Positions 10,235 through 21,322 of a stretch of DNA of 64,000 nt are shown here, in pieces. The stretch lies in contig MCFE01000506.1 in the NCBI GenBank assembly GCA_002104905.1, forward strand, positions 1-64,000, written 5' to 3'. A program made the translations under genes and the position numbers. The number at the start of each line of letters is the position of its first letter. The stretch's first letter is position 1. The notes beneath the pieces were generated by a model. It did not search any database, was not told where the DNA came from, and saw nothing but the letters and a program-made list of their open reading frames with translations. This DNA comes from Basidiobolus meristosporus CBS 931.73 (taxonomy: Eukaryota > Basidiobolomycota > Basidiobolomycetes > Basidiobolales > Basidiobolaceae).

Positions 10235-12330
10235 TGTTGAAACATCAGTTATACCTCAATTGCCAATTGCATGGACTTATGCAAGTACCTAAACCCTACA
10301 CCTGTTGTAAAAATTTGTATTTCCACTTAAATATTCACCTTACTTAGTCAGTTAGATCATTACCTTCATATCCTATAGAATACTGACCAAATTCCTTGTT
10401 TAGTTTACTTAGAATATTTGCACCAACATACCAGGTACCCAGAACATTAAAATTCTCAAAGTTGTCCAAACAGCCCCAAACTGTGCACACATGTTCTTGG
10501 GACCTTTCTTAACCAATTCTAAGTGTTTGTTATGCCAAGACCAGATAAAAGTATAAATACTACTCTTACATTCAATAAATCATTAAGTGAAAAACCACAT
10601 AATCTACCTGTTCTCCCAATCACCTCCAATATCTCCAAGACTCTTACAACAACACCAACATTGAGCTCAACCCCACATTCAACAAGTAACCCCACTTAAA
10701 TTCACCATTCAATAAGTATTACTGCTCTATTGCTATGTTTCCATTACTTTAGCAGGAACCCTATGGCTTTATGCCACTGTTCATTCACTGATTGCCATAT
10801 ATCCTGGTCTTCAGCCAGCAATGCAAGGTCTAGCTCTTTATCTGCCAATGTTTGCAATAAGACCTTGTAATATTCAAGTGCGTTTTGTTGGGTACTGCCC
10901 TTGAAGAAGTGCTACAACCTTTTGGTTTGCCTATAGGTGTTATAAATTCCACCATTGGCATTGTGATGACATTTTTAGTTCTTGACACAGTTACTTTGTC
11001 TAACAATAGGATCTCCACTCTGTAAACCATGGGGACATGGAGGCTATAGTAGACAAATTGTCTTTCACTGCAAATTCATCTACCTGACCAGAGTGTTCAT
11101 CAACTGGCTGTGCTTCCAATTTGTGTGAAAAAAGCTGTTTTCTTGTTGGTAATTCTTCTTGGCTATGATGGGATTCAGCTTGTTCTAGACTTAAGGCATT
11201 AATTGGCAAGAACTGCAGCTTTTTCTCACCCTTCCCTGTGTCTGGCTTGGGTAGACTTTTTCCCCTTTATCTTCTCCTTTATCACTGCCAGGTCTGTCAT
11301 TGCTATTTTGTCTGAGTGCTTCTTGTATTGAGCTATGCTATCTCTGTCAAATAATGCTGCTCTGATGCATCTGTTTTGGTTTGTTAGTCCCTTGCTGGCA
11401 ATCTGCAGGCAACCTGACACTTCTTTCCTGCTTGTTTCAAGGTCTCAGCCCATGCTCTGATGGGATCCTGAGGTAGCCGCTTGTTTCCATCATCACTAGG
11501 TTCTTTACTGCCACTTTTACCAAGCCCTTCTTGATTAGAACTAAGCTTCTTTCTTGGTAAATGTTGTGCTAGTGCATCCATGCCTGCCAGCATTTGCCTT
11601 ATTGGCACTCTTTCAGCTACCTGCTTCCTCTTTGATGCTTGCTTAGAGCTTTTGGCCCTGCTTGTAACAGGCACTTGAGGAAGCTGCTGGTTTTTAGCCA
11701 CTGCACCATTGTTCTGATGCCTTTGATAGTTTCTGCTTTTCTCAAGATACTTGCTTAGCATATCAATGTTGGCCCAAATCTGCTTGCTAGTCTAAATCCA
11801 GGATAATGCTGATGGTACAAGTCAAGCACATTCTATTTAGACTTGAGTTCCTGATGGTCCCATGGGATGCTGGCCTTAAGGTGCTAGCATGCAAGACTTT
11901 TAATGGCCTTTTGAATATTAGCCCACTCATTATTATTGCACTCAATGGCATCATGAATCTACAATGTCTTCTAATTCTTAGGCTTTGGAATGATTACCAC
12001 ATTTTTTCCCTCCCATGCTGTAATAGGTTTTCTGTGGGCTTTGCTTTTAAGCACTGTTGTTGTGCTTCAGAGACTGTACAGTGTTCCACTGTTGTTACAT
12101 TAGGAATTGGCTCAATTCTTTGCTGTGACATTGAACTACTTGAATTCCTTCTTTGCAGCAAAGATACTAACATCTCTACCTGAGATATTGATTACTTGTC
12201 ACATATTATCTGCTCATCCTTTTTCAGGACTATTTCCTGATTTCTCTGGGCCATTGCATCTATCCTATCAGCCACCACATCTATTTGTCTTGTTAATGCT
12301 TCCATATGACCTGACAACATACCTGCTAAT
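10235..12330 (-). pseudogene. accessory gene of Tnp2-type transposon, copy I
   Basis: Minus-strand frames at 11761-11384, 11420-11226, 11209-11000 and 11030-10830 together match the accessory protein of copies A and B: a Lys/Gln/Ser-rich middle (LSKYLEKSRNYQRHQ), then a conserved C-terminal part with a segment resembling VEFITPIGK. The N-terminal part beyond 12330 is replaced by a truncated copia LTR. A solo LTR at 10303-10651 interrupts the C-terminus. Four or more frame breaks make this a dead copy. Confidence 0.7.
10303..10651 (+). repeat. solo LTR of copia family 2 (349 bp) with target duplication ACACC
   Basis: The sequence begins tgttgtaaaaatttg and ends ctcttacaaca, the family 2 LTR termini (TG...CA). 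It is flanked by perfect 5-bp direct repeats ACACC at 10298-10302 and 10652-10656. The uninterrupted site is seen at 48140 in copy A (ctacaccctacactaac). A complete LTR with target duplication but no internal region is the product of LTR-LTR recombination. It contains a promoter-like tataaatac stretch. Confidence 0.95.
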
Positions 12331-12541
12331 ACAGGAGCATTCTGTAGCAGTGTAGTACATAATGTTTGGTAAAAAGTGTTGATTTGATCTTCACTATAGG
12401 GGAATAATCATAGAATCATAGATGTGAAGAAACTTGCAAAGTTGGGGCTGCAAATAAGTCCTATATTGACCAAGACTAGTCTAGAACTGTAAAGTAAATT
12501 TATAGCTGCTGAATGATACCAAATAGTCCAATATTTCAACA
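12331..12541 (-). repeat. partial 3' LTR, copia family 1 (second copy)
   Basis: Reading on the minus strand from 12541, the sequence begins tgttgaaatattggac and follows the LTR of the element at 20918 with scattered substitutions, to about the word gctcctg near 12335. The remaining ~160 bp of LTR are missing. A polypurine-like stretch (gttgaggggaag) precedes it, as in the intact element. Confidence 0.85.
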
Positions 12542-12553
12542 CTTCCCCTCAAC

Positions 12554-14590
12554 TCAATACTTTCTTAATCCTAATTCCTCTCTGAGATTGCCAAATTGTG
12601 GTCTAGCTAGTAGTTTTGTCATTATATCTGCCAACATTTTGTCAGCTTGACCGTAAACCAACTCTACTAAGCTGTTTTCCACAGCTCCCCTTGCAAAGTG
12701 GTGTTGTATATCTATGTGGTTGGTTCTGGCATGATAAGTAGGACTCCTAGCAAATAAAATACATCTTTGATCATCTTTGTAATTACTGGTTGGTTCATCT
12801 GAACTAATGCCTAAGTCTTTGAATAACTTCTGTAGCAAAATAGTATCCTTAGTTGCTTGGGAAGCAGCCATGTATTCAGCTTCAGTTGTAGATAGGGCCA
12901 CAGTTGATTGTTTCTTGCAATTCCAAGTAATAGATGCACTAGCATAAAGAAATACCTATCCAGTGGTAGAGCTTCTGTCAATCAGATCTCTACCCCAATC
13001 TTAATCACTATAACCATCAAATATTTGCTTATTAGCTGCTCCAGAGTATTCCTGTACCATATTTATAGTATCTTGTAGATATCTGAAAATCTGCTTAACT
13101 ACTGTGATTTGATCTGATCCATAACTTTGCATGAGTTGACTGACTATTCTAGCTGCCACTGTAACATCGGAGCATGTAGACACCATCAAGTACATCAGGC
13201 TACCAACTCATGATTGATATGGAAGGTTTGGTCCATATGAGCCATTTTCACCTAAAACTGGCTGAGATTTGCTCAATGTTAGATTATTGTCTGTAGGGGT
13301 GGCTGCAGGCTTGCAATTTTGCATATTGAGGCATCTAAGAGTATCCCTGATGTACTTGGACCAATTCAGCACAATCTTTTGCGTAGCTATGTTAAAATTC
13401 ACCTCAATTCCACAAAAATAGCTCAATTTTCAAAGATCTTTCAACTCAATCTTGCTGAAGAGACCTCATTTTGTCCGTTTAGGTGCCTCCTGGTCCCTTG
13501 TAGCTATTATTTGGTTGTCCACATAAAGAACTAGGATGATGGTATTCTTTTTGAGCAGTTTCACATGAATAGTGTGATCTGCATTGTGACAAATAAACCC
13601 AATACAGCAATTTCCTGAGTCTGCTCACCTTATGGGGGCCTTTGGATTGGTAAACCTTCTAGTTGCTCCATGTATATAGTTTCTTGCAATTCCTCATTGA
13701 GATGGGCTGCTTTGATGTTCATTTGGTGTAGATCCAGATTGTGAGCAGCTGCCAGGGCTAGAACTGTCCAGAAGGAGTTAAACTTGGCAACTGGAGCAAA
13801 TGTTTGCTTAAAGTCTAGTCCCTTGATCTGGGAATAGCCTTTGGCCACCAATCAGCCTTGTATTTATCACCAGCACCATTTAAGATTATGATGATCTTGT
13901 AGACCCATCTCCATCCTATTGGCTTTCTTCCATTTGGTGAATCTACAAGTTCCCACAATTTGCTTTGATCAGTGATTGGTATTCCTCCTGCATGGCTTGT
14001 TGCCACATTGTAGCATCTGGACTTTGCATTGCCTGTTCCAGATTCTGAGGCTTAGCACATAAGGCAAGCTAAGCTTCTTCATGATCATTGGATGTCTGCC
14101 ACCAGGATTCAGGGGCATTTCTTATTCTGGCAGATCTCCTAACTGGGATAATCTGCTCTAATCTGGAGCTGGTAGAATTGTCTTCCATATCTGGCTGAAT
14201 TTGGTACATATCTTCTTCATTAGTGTGGATTGCGTAATCAGGCAGCTGGCCAATGATTTCTGTGGCTTTCTGATGAGCATTCTCCTCAAATACAACATCC
14301 CTACTCTTGATCAGCTTCTGAATTATGCCATTATATACTTTATACCCTTTAGTATCATTACAATACCCAAGAAAGATCCCTTTTCTACTCTTTGGTTCCA
14401 GCTTTTAGCATTTTTGGTCAGGGATGTGATACAAGCCACTGCTGCCAAAGATCATGAGGTGCTGGAGGTATGATTTTTTGCCTCTATATGCTTCAAAGAG
14501 TGTAGATTTACGTAGTGCTGATGTGGGCATCTAATCTTGATGTATATCATGGTAGAAACAGGTTCAGCCCTAAACCTGTAGTCCATTCAC
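12554..14590 (-). pseudogene. copia family 1 integrase end, reverse transcriptase and RNase H (broken)
   Basis: Frames at 14006-13815 (PNGRKPIGWRWVYKI), 13851-13630 ([18 protein letters not shown] equivalent, then [14 protein letters not shown]), 13426-13208, 13195-13001 and 12901-12554 follow the copia pol order. The palm motif near 13514 reads Y-V-D-N instead of Y-V-D-D. The RNase H end reads ALSTTEAEYMAASQA and HIDIQHHF. Several stops and shifts separate the frames. The same C-run frame break seen in the intact copy is present near 13645. Confidence 0.85.
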
Positions 14591-14591
14591 T

Positions 14592-14687
14592 TGTTACAAG
14601 TCTTGGTATAAGAGTTGTACAGGAATAGGGAGTGTAGCTAGTATTGTATTCACCAAAACGTAAACAATTACGTGGCAGATCATAACA
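14592..14687 (-). repeat. internally deleted gypsy family 1 LTR (96 bp of about 368)
   Basis: On the minus strand the first 14 bp match the LTR start (tgttatgatctgcc) and the last ~63 bp match the LTR end (gtgaatacaatac...acttgtaaca). About 290 bp in between are replaced by a ~20-bp bridge that contains acgtaat and ttacgt as an inverted pair. Both outer boundaries remain intact. Confidence 0.8.
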
Positions 14688-14799
14688 TTCTCCCCTACTA
14701 AAGTTGAGTGAGTTCTCCTAAATCTCTTTTCTTGTGATACAAATATCTTGATGGTTCAGTAGTATCAGTAAGTCTTGGAAGCTTGAGTCTGTCCCTATG

Positions 14800-15565
14800 C
14801 ACTAAGTCTTCCTGGATATTGCCTTGTTTGTTCACTAGTTGGTAAGTTGCATATGGACATTTTCTGATGATCTTGAATGGTCCTGTTCATTGTGGGTCAA
14901 ACTTCTTCCAAGTGTTGTTTCTTAGTAATACAAAGTTCCCAAGTATCAATGCTTCTGGTGCTATAGTCTTATCAAATATCTGCTTCATCATTTCTGCACT
15001 TTGAGATACTTTGGTCTGTGCCTCTTGGCATCTTTGTTCCAGTTGATGGTGTCTACTTGGCTGACTGAGCTCATCTTCTAAGGTGTCTGTAAGCTTTGGT
15101 TGTGTGAGATCTCCTAGAATCCTTAGTTCACATCCATACACTAAATAAAATGACAATTGTTGGATAGTGTTGTGTACTCTGACTCTGCCTGCAAAGAGTG
15201 CTTGGTCTATATACTCATCCCATTCACTGACAACTCCATCCACATACTTGGTCAGCATTTTTCCAAATAATCCATTGAACCGTTCAGTTACTCCATTAGT
15301 TCTGGGGAGATATGCCAAGGTTTTCAAGTGTTTGATCTGCTGCATTTCCTGGCAAGCTTCCAATGTCTTTGCCATAAAGTTTGCACCTCTATTGGATAAA
15401 ATCTTTACAGAGCATCCAAACTTCATAAGGATCTCATGGTAGATGAAACTTGCAACTTCTTGTTCACTGGCTATAGGTACAGCTTTAGCAACTGGCCATT
15501 TAGTGTCATGGTCAATTTCCACCAGGATCCAATGGTTGCATTTCCTGGTAGTTGGTTTTGAATTC
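14800..15565 (-). pseudogene. gypsy family 1 integrase, C-terminal part
   Basis: The frame 15579-14887 covers the integrase core from the TRKCNHWILVEIDHD block through [26 protein letters not shown] and the basic C-terminus ending NTWKKFDPQ. The position of the second catalytic Asp is Asn (codon 15391-15393), the same as in the better preserved copy; the catalytic Glu in the V-T-E-R segment is retained. The start of the frame comes from an in-frame join to copia sequence, not from a native start. Confidence 0.85.
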
Positions 15566-16800
15566 TCATTTAACAACACATCCCTGAACTTGATTAACTT
15601 TCTTGCTGTGGTATTTCAGAGTTGCTATGCTTTACTTTCATTGCAGTAGCCCAACAGTGTGCAGTCAACATTTTTTTGCTCAAGTTATAATAGATTTCTG
15701 GGCAGTGTCTTGGCATAGAGAGCACACCCAGATATTGTTAGTTGCTCTGCACTTGGTCTGTATCCATACCATGCTTCAAGTGTAGTGGAATCACAAAGTA
15801 TACTGTTATAACTCCTATGTCTGGGGTGTGCAGATGTGGCAACTGATTCCACTCAAAAATCACAGGATTATGTTTGATCATGGATCATGGATCTTGCCAT
15901 ATCAATTATTGATCTGTTTGCACATCCTGCTACTCCATTTTGCTTTGGGGAGTCTAGGACTGTAGTCTCTTGCTTCATCCCATGAATTTTGCAGAAGTGG
16001 AAGAAGGGTTTGGAGGTATATCCCCCACCTTTGTCAGAGTGTATTTTCTTGATTTTGTCACCAGTTTGTTGCTCCACCATAATTCTAAACTCCCTGAACT
16101 TAGATAGCTTTTTCCTTTCTCTCCATGAGGTAGACACATGTGTATTTTATATAGTCATTAGGAGAATGTTCAAATACTTCATTTCACTTAACAATTTATT
16201 TTCCATATGTCCACACAGATCTTAGTGCATTAGATATATTTTTTCTGAGTTTTGACTAACCCAGAGCTCTTGAACACTTGTTTGGTTTGCTTCACATACA
16301 TGCAGGCTACACAGTGTTCCAAATTAGCTGGGGGGTCAATTTTTACTGCAGAAATTAGCTAATCTTAACTCAATTTATTCAAATAATCAAAATTGATGTG
16401 TAGAGATCTCCTGTGCCAAAGCATTGGTGTTTCTTCATTTAAGATACTTATATTGGCTTCAAGATATGATGGAATACAAGTCACCTTACACAGATTCTTA
16501 TCCCTGATACCTGAAGTAAAAAAGCTGAACATGACTAACAGGTGTCTTTTAATGCCTCCAAGCATTCTTTGCCCTTTTTGCTCTTGGGTATTGAATTAGC
16601 AATTTCCTTTGACATCAAGGCAAATGCAGTTGAAGGCACTTTATTCTTTCTTTTTGCTCTTTAAGAATTCCTTTTCCATGCTTTGAAGAGGGCATTCTTC
16701 TCCTTTCTTGTAGTAGCATCTTCATCTTCCTCTTCCATATTTGGTAATTTGATCCATCCAACAGCATAGGGAAAGTTCCAGTACTAACAGTAGTAGACAT
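15566..16800 (-). pseudogene. copia family 2 Gag, pre-integrase and integrase (broken)
   Basis: Starts at the ATG whose complement is 16798-16800: MSTTVSTGTFPMLLDGSNY followed by QIWKRKMKMLLQER, a typical copia Gag start. Most of Gag, the zinc knuckle and protease are deleted or unreadable. The pre-integrase block reads PMLWHRRSLHINFDYLNKLS (16440-16365). The integrase core follows at 16137-15868 with KIKKIHSDKGGGY and KQNGVAGCANRS, where the expected V-A-E-R Glu is Gly. Multiple stops. Confidence 0.75.
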
Positions 16801-16831
16801 CGTAGAGAGTGAAAGCTTGGGGCTTGTAATC

Positions 16832-17179
16832 TGTTGTAAAAGTCTTGGAGATATTGGAAGCAATTGGGAGAAGAAGTAGATTATGCAATTTTTGCCTAAT
16901 GATTTTTTGAATGTAAAAGTAGTATTGATACTTTTATATGGTCTTGGCATAGCAATCACATGGAATAGGCTTAGAAAGGTCCCAAAAACATGTGTGCAAA
17001 GCTTGAGGCTGTTTTAATGACTTTGAGAGTTTTCATGTTCCAAGTTCCTGATATTATGGTGAATATTTCCCAAGTAAATCCCAACAAGGATTTTGGTCAG
17101 TATTCTCTGAGATTTGAGGATAACAATTAAGTGACTAAGTAAGGTAATTATTTAGGTGAAATTACAAATTTTTACAACA
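16832..17179 (-). repeat. 5' LTR of copia family 2 (348 bp)
   Basis: On the minus strand it begins tgttgtaaaaatttg at 17179 and ends gacttttacaaca-like at 16832. It aligns over its length with the solo LTRs at 10303, 34869 and 55747. Immediately downstream (minus strand) lies gattacaagcccc, a degraded form of the half initiator-Met tRNA primer site that copia elements use. Confidence 0.85.
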
Positions 17180-18000
17180 AGAACATCATCTTTCTGCAGA
17201 GAGAACATACAAGAGTCAGCATACAATTGCAGGAAAGCTGGCAAGCTATACATCATTGGCAGTATGTGGAATTAATTAGAAACTAGAGATACTTAAGATA
17301 GAGGGTAGCCGTTGGAGCAAAAGCTTTCCACTGGGAGCAATGCATGTACTCATCAATAATATCCGTGTACTGACAACCAAGTTGTTCATGGAGAATTGGA
17401 AGCTAAATGTGCTGTTGGAGATACTGGAGAAGTATGATGCTTCTGTGTCCATTTGCTACTCCATGTTGCTTGGTGTGTTGGGAATATTGGACCTTACTAC
17501 ACCTTTTGGGAGTTTCCTATGGTAAAGGTATGTGGGGAGAGAGGGAGACAAGTCAAACCACAAGTATTACCATATCCCATCTTGCTTGATGTGTTGAGAA
17601 TAGTGGGCCTAGCTTCACCTTTTGGGAGTTTCCTATGAAACCAAAATGTGGGGAGATACAAAGACTAGTCAAGTTGCAAGCACCACCATATCCTAATCTC
17701 ATCAAGAATATTACCTTTGGGTACAACAGGGATGTGATTAGTTGGTAAATGCAACAGACTGGAAGAGTTGCAAATACTGAGGGCAGACTCTTGATTTCAG
17801 CTATATGTGGAATACCCAGGGTAGTAGTGGGTAAGCAAAATAAGAGGGGTTATTCTACAGTGAAATATTTGATTGTGCAAGGAGAGGTAGAAAAAGGAAA
17901 CTCCATTTGGTAAACTGGTGCACTTGCATTATACAGAGCTAGCTGTAGGCCACCATACCGTTGTAATAATGCCATGACAGGCTTACAATGAGGCTGTCAA
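17180..18000 (+). pseudogene. Tnp2 transposase, C-terminal half, copy I
   Basis: Plus-strand sequence matches copy B from about 36868 onward: the block corresponding to the F-P-L-G-x-M-H-L segment of Tnp2 transposases is still readable near 17320-17400 (G-A-M-H-V-L-I-N-N-I), followed by the segment before the conserved Cys-rich end. Stops and frameshifts are frequent. The N-terminal half is missing, replaced by copia family 2. Confidence 0.7.
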
Positions 18001-18020
18001 AAGACCATCAAGTTTTTGTC

Positions 18021-18480
18021 CAAGCTTTGAAGAGAAGTAGTCATATTTTCAAACACAAAACTAGGCAAACTAGCCTTTGTACCTGGATTAGTCAAAACCC
18101 TACCCACTAGTATCATAAAAATTGAGACAAGAGATTTGAAAGAAAAGCATTGGTAGAAAACCAGCAAAATACCATTAGGATCCTTGCAGAAATCTAGCTG
18201 AAAGTTTGGCAAAATTTACCTTTCAGAGCTTTGACAAGGCAAATGCTTAAAGTCCTTGATACTTCATTACAAGTTGACCCCAAGATATTTGATTTGCCAC
18301 CTGTTAGTTAGGACTTCCATGCTCCATTTTCAGGTCTTGCCTCTTAGATATATCAACTACCACCCCTGTGGAAGTAACCTTGAGAATGAAATCAGAAGTC
18401 TTTACAAACATCCTTGCAACAATCAAGAGTCAATATCATTATGTCACTGTGCAAAAGCCATCACAATAGAGTTGCCCTCT
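18021..18480. other. unassigned repeat-like stretch between Tnp2 copies I and C
   Basis: After homology to the Tnp2 right end fades near 18020, this AT-rich sequence does not match any other element that I could recognise in the window. Short frames on both strands (for example 18212-17997 minus, 18256-18579 plus) show no known motifs. It may be the sequence into which copy C inserted, since copy C starts at 18481; its continuation would then be from 31611. Confidence 0.4.
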
Positions 18481-18894
18481 CCATATGAAAAACAATTTGG
18501 TCCCACAGGTGGATCCAATCCAAATCAGCCATCAAGATCCTATCAAGAGGCCACTATAATACTAGCAGCTTGGGATTAATGACCATCTACACAATCTTGT
18601 GACATGATTACAACAGCATTTTGCTAATTTTAAAACTAAATAAAGTTGATAAAATATGACAGGGTTTGTATGGTGTTTTGCCAAGGGTAACATGGCATTG
18701 TTACAGTCTTAGTGCGCTTAACAACTGTTGAGTGGATCTAACAGGTTGGTACATGCAATTGCCATTTATGGCAAACAACTTAACAGTGTTTTAATGGGCT
18801 CCTTGCAAGCCTGTGAAGGTATTAATACAGCATTATAGCAGCCTACAGCTAGTACTGTATAATTCTACTGTACCAATTTACCAAAAGGTGTCAC

Positions 18895-20451
18895 TCCCAA
18901 TGCTTCCAATGTACTGTTAATATAAATGGCTTCAGAAGGCCACTTGAATAAACACATATCCAGTTTATCCAGTCCTTGCACTTCAATTGTTGCAAATGCA
19001 TATGAATATTGATTGCAGCCCAAGAGAAGTACTAAGGGTAGCAAATACTATGTAATATCTTGCAAATTCTTTCAAATTTCTCTGGTATCTCATAGGGCTT
19101 GTTTAGCTTTAAATGCCCCATATACATCTTGGTCATCAGTAAAAGGATATTGTTGAAAAGCAAATGCATAGCTCCCAGTGAAAAGCTTCTTCTCCAGCAG
19201 ATGCCCGCAGTCTTAACTATCTCTGGCTTCCAATTAAATCCATATTTGGGCCAGTTGTGTATAGCTTGCCAGCTTTCCTGCAATTGCATGCTGACTTCTG
19301 TATATTCTCTTGGTGGAAAGATGATTTTCTTGGTGTTGGTGTTTAGGTAATTATAATGTGTGTGAGTTATGGAGTAAACCCCCTGGATCTCACACATTCA
19401 ATGGCAATATCATGTATTGTGCCCAGAAAAGCCAGCTCTCTTGCTGATGGCTGGGGTGCCTCCAATGCAGATATATTTTGTGCGTTTACATGGTAGCTAT
19501 TGACTTTTGTCCTGCTAAAAAGCAGACAAAACTTGTTCAATACTGGATACCGTTAGCTCTCCAGGTTGGATAGTAATTTAGGACCAGAGATCAGTGAGAC
19601 TGCCATCAGATTTTTGCTGATACCAAAAGATAGGTAACAGATTCAGGTATGCAATGTTTGCCATTATATAGAGCTTGATTGATACTGAGTTTGGAACTTT
19701 ATGGCTTCACAATATTTATTGGACTGCATGAGCTTCTTTATACAGGTATTACTGGAATATATCAAGAGTGTGAGCAATGTGCTCCCCCAAAGGTTATGGA
19801 ATCCTGACAAGTTGCACACCTTGCAATACTGGCATTTTCTGATGTGAATGCCAAGTAAGTACAAGCAATTGCTGGTAACAGGATAATCTCTGAGTCATAT
19901 GCTGCCAGCGGCATGACAGCTTTCCATTTATAACATGTACATGGTAAGTTGCATCCTGGGATGATCTTGGCAAGAAGTAGTAGTAAATTCTTAAAGCCCC
20001 CATTGCTGCTATTAGTGGAAATGCACCACTTCTCTAGCCAAAACATCACATCATTCACCAATAGTTGGATTACTGGGCTCACTTGACTCTATAAAGCATT
20101 CTTGGCATTATTTTCTTCAGGTGTTGTCTCATTGCAGGATTGAATATTACTGGGATCATGCAGAGTACATTTGTTAGGGATGATAGGCTCACAATCCATC
20201 AGTGAGCCTGCTTCTTCAACGTTATCACATTGCATGCCATAATCAGAAAGCTGGGGTGTGCCTAAAGTTGTCACAAACTCTCTGGACTCAGTTAGCGTAA
20301 GGTGACAAGTATGGCCAGATGCTGTTATAGTAGTATCTAGTGGCTGGCAAGATAGCATTGGTACAGTATTTTTTTTGGGCCTGCATTGGTATGCTAAGAA
20401 AGTCTTGCAAGAATAGTAGTAACTATCAAAGGTAGAAGTACAAGCAAGCAA
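18895..20451 (-). pseudogene. Tnp2 transposase, copy C
   Basis: Minus-strand frames at 20451-20089 (N-terminal region with SREFVTTLGTPQLSDYG), 20082-19762 and 19864-19664 (Cys-rich block with C-A-T-C-Q) and 19397-19032 (YYNYLN..., then WPKYGFNWKPEI, GAMHLLFNNILLLMTKM) follow the order in copies A and B. The C-terminal region after the G-A-M-H-L segment is cut by an internal deletion joining directly to the right end. Several frameshifts and stops. Confidence 0.75.
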
Positions 20452-20917
20452 TAGCTAGAAACCAGTGGCCTCTTCAAGTGCCCATCACAAGCAAGACCAA
20501 AAGCTGCAAATGATTGTTGAAGAGACATCAGGTAGCTGCAAGAGTGCTAATAAGGGAAAAGTAGGCAGATTCACATGCACCAGCACAACATTATCAAGGA
20601 AAAAGTGTGGTCCTATTTAGGAAGAACTTGGTCAAAGTAGCAGTGAAGGACCTGGTAGTGATAAAAGCAAGTGGCTACCCCACAAGCCAATCACAGCATG
20701 GGCTGAGAGCTTGAAACCAGCAGGATAGAGGTGTAAGGTTGCCTGCAGAGAGCCAGCAAGGAACAAGCAGGCCAAAAGAGATGCATCAGAGCAGTATTTA
20801 TTAAGAAGAAAATGTAATTCAACACAAGAAGTACTCAGACAAAGTAGCAGTGAAAGACCTGGCATTGACAAAGAAAAAGGTAAAGGGGAAAAAGTTTACC
20901 CAACCCAGAGACAGGGA

Positions 20918-21286
20918 TGTTGAAATATTGGACTATTTGGTATCATTCAGCAGCTAAAAATTTACTTAACAATTCTAGGCTAGTCTTAGTCACTGTAGGA
21001 CTCATTTACTGCCTTAACTTTGCCACTTTCTCCAGATATATGATCTTATGATTATTCCCCTATAGTCAGGATCAAATTAGCACTATTACCAAACATTATG
21101 TACTAACCCTGAAACTGTTACAGAATGCTCCTGAATATTGAGAAACCCTCCCTACTTAGTGTTGCAGCTGTATTACTTCTACAAAGGTATAAATACTGAG
21201 CTTCTTTATGAATAAACAACAGTTCAACTATTATCACTATTTCTTGATAAGTTCCTTATATCCAAATCACTTCTTAAATTGCAACA
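20918..21286 (+). repeat. 5' LTR of copia family 1
   Basis: Begins tgttgaaatattgg and ends aaattgcaaca, a TG...CA LTR of 369 bp. It contains a TATA-like tataaata at 21188 and an aataaa-type signal near 21210, so transcription would start in the last ~90 bp. I saw no difference from the 3' LTR on reading both in full. Confidence 0.95.
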
Positions 21287-21300
21287 GGTTATGAGCCCCA
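21287..21300 (+). other. primer binding site (half initiator-Met tRNA)
   Basis: The sequence ggttatgagcccca lies directly after the 5' LTR. It is the familiar copia-type site that pairs with an internal cleavage product of initiator methionine tRNA rather than with its 3' CCA end. Confidence 0.8.
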
Positions 21301-21322
21301 ATTGCCTTAATCTATTCTAAAG

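Larger units (their letters stand above)
12331..14591 (-). mobile_element. copia family 1, second copy, 3' half
   Basis: This is a diverged, inverted relative of the 3' half of the copia element at 20918-25602. It contains, on the minus strand, the end of integrase, reverse transcriptase, RNase H, and the first ~210 bp of the 3' LTR. The 5' half is replaced at 14591/14592 by a gypsy fragment and the LTR is cut at about 12330 by the Tnp2 accessory gene. Confidence 0.85.
14592..15565 (-). mobile_element. gypsy family 1 remnant (integrase end plus deleted LTR)
   Basis: This is a diverged, inverted copy of the 3' end of the gypsy element at 26086-31022: integrase core and C-terminus on the minus strand followed by a shortened 3' LTR at 14592-14687. 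The 5' side stops within the integrase at about 15565, where a copia family 2 fragment takes over. It therefore sits between two different copia remnants. Confidence 0.85.
15566..17179 (-). mobile_element. copia family 2 element (5' half), with 5' LTR
   Basis: On the minus strand the order is 5' LTR (17179-16832), primer-binding-like sequence, Gag start at 16800, Gag/pre-integrase and integrase core, then a cut at about 15566 where gypsy sequence begins. It lies in Tnp2 copy I: plus-strand transposase sequence starts immediately at 17180. Confidence 0.8.
9940..18020 (+). mobile_element. Tnp2-type transposon copy I, split and internally deleted
   Basis: The left terminus reads ccttatgagaaatcattg from 9940, close to the family terminal repeat. 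The left-end region and accessory gene follow to about 12330. The right half of the transposase resumes at 17180. Between them lie copia, gypsy and copia fragments. The accessory gene's first part and about the first half of the transposase are absent, so the insertions were accompanied by deletion. The right terminus is not recognisable: homology fades near 18020. Two assumptions join the halves, order and orientation; both fit. Confidence 0.6.

Noticed and set aside
14201-14473. A 90-codon plus-strand frame with hydrophobic character
   Set aside because: It is the opposite strand of copia family 1 integrase end; hydrophobicity is a by-product of the antisense reading.
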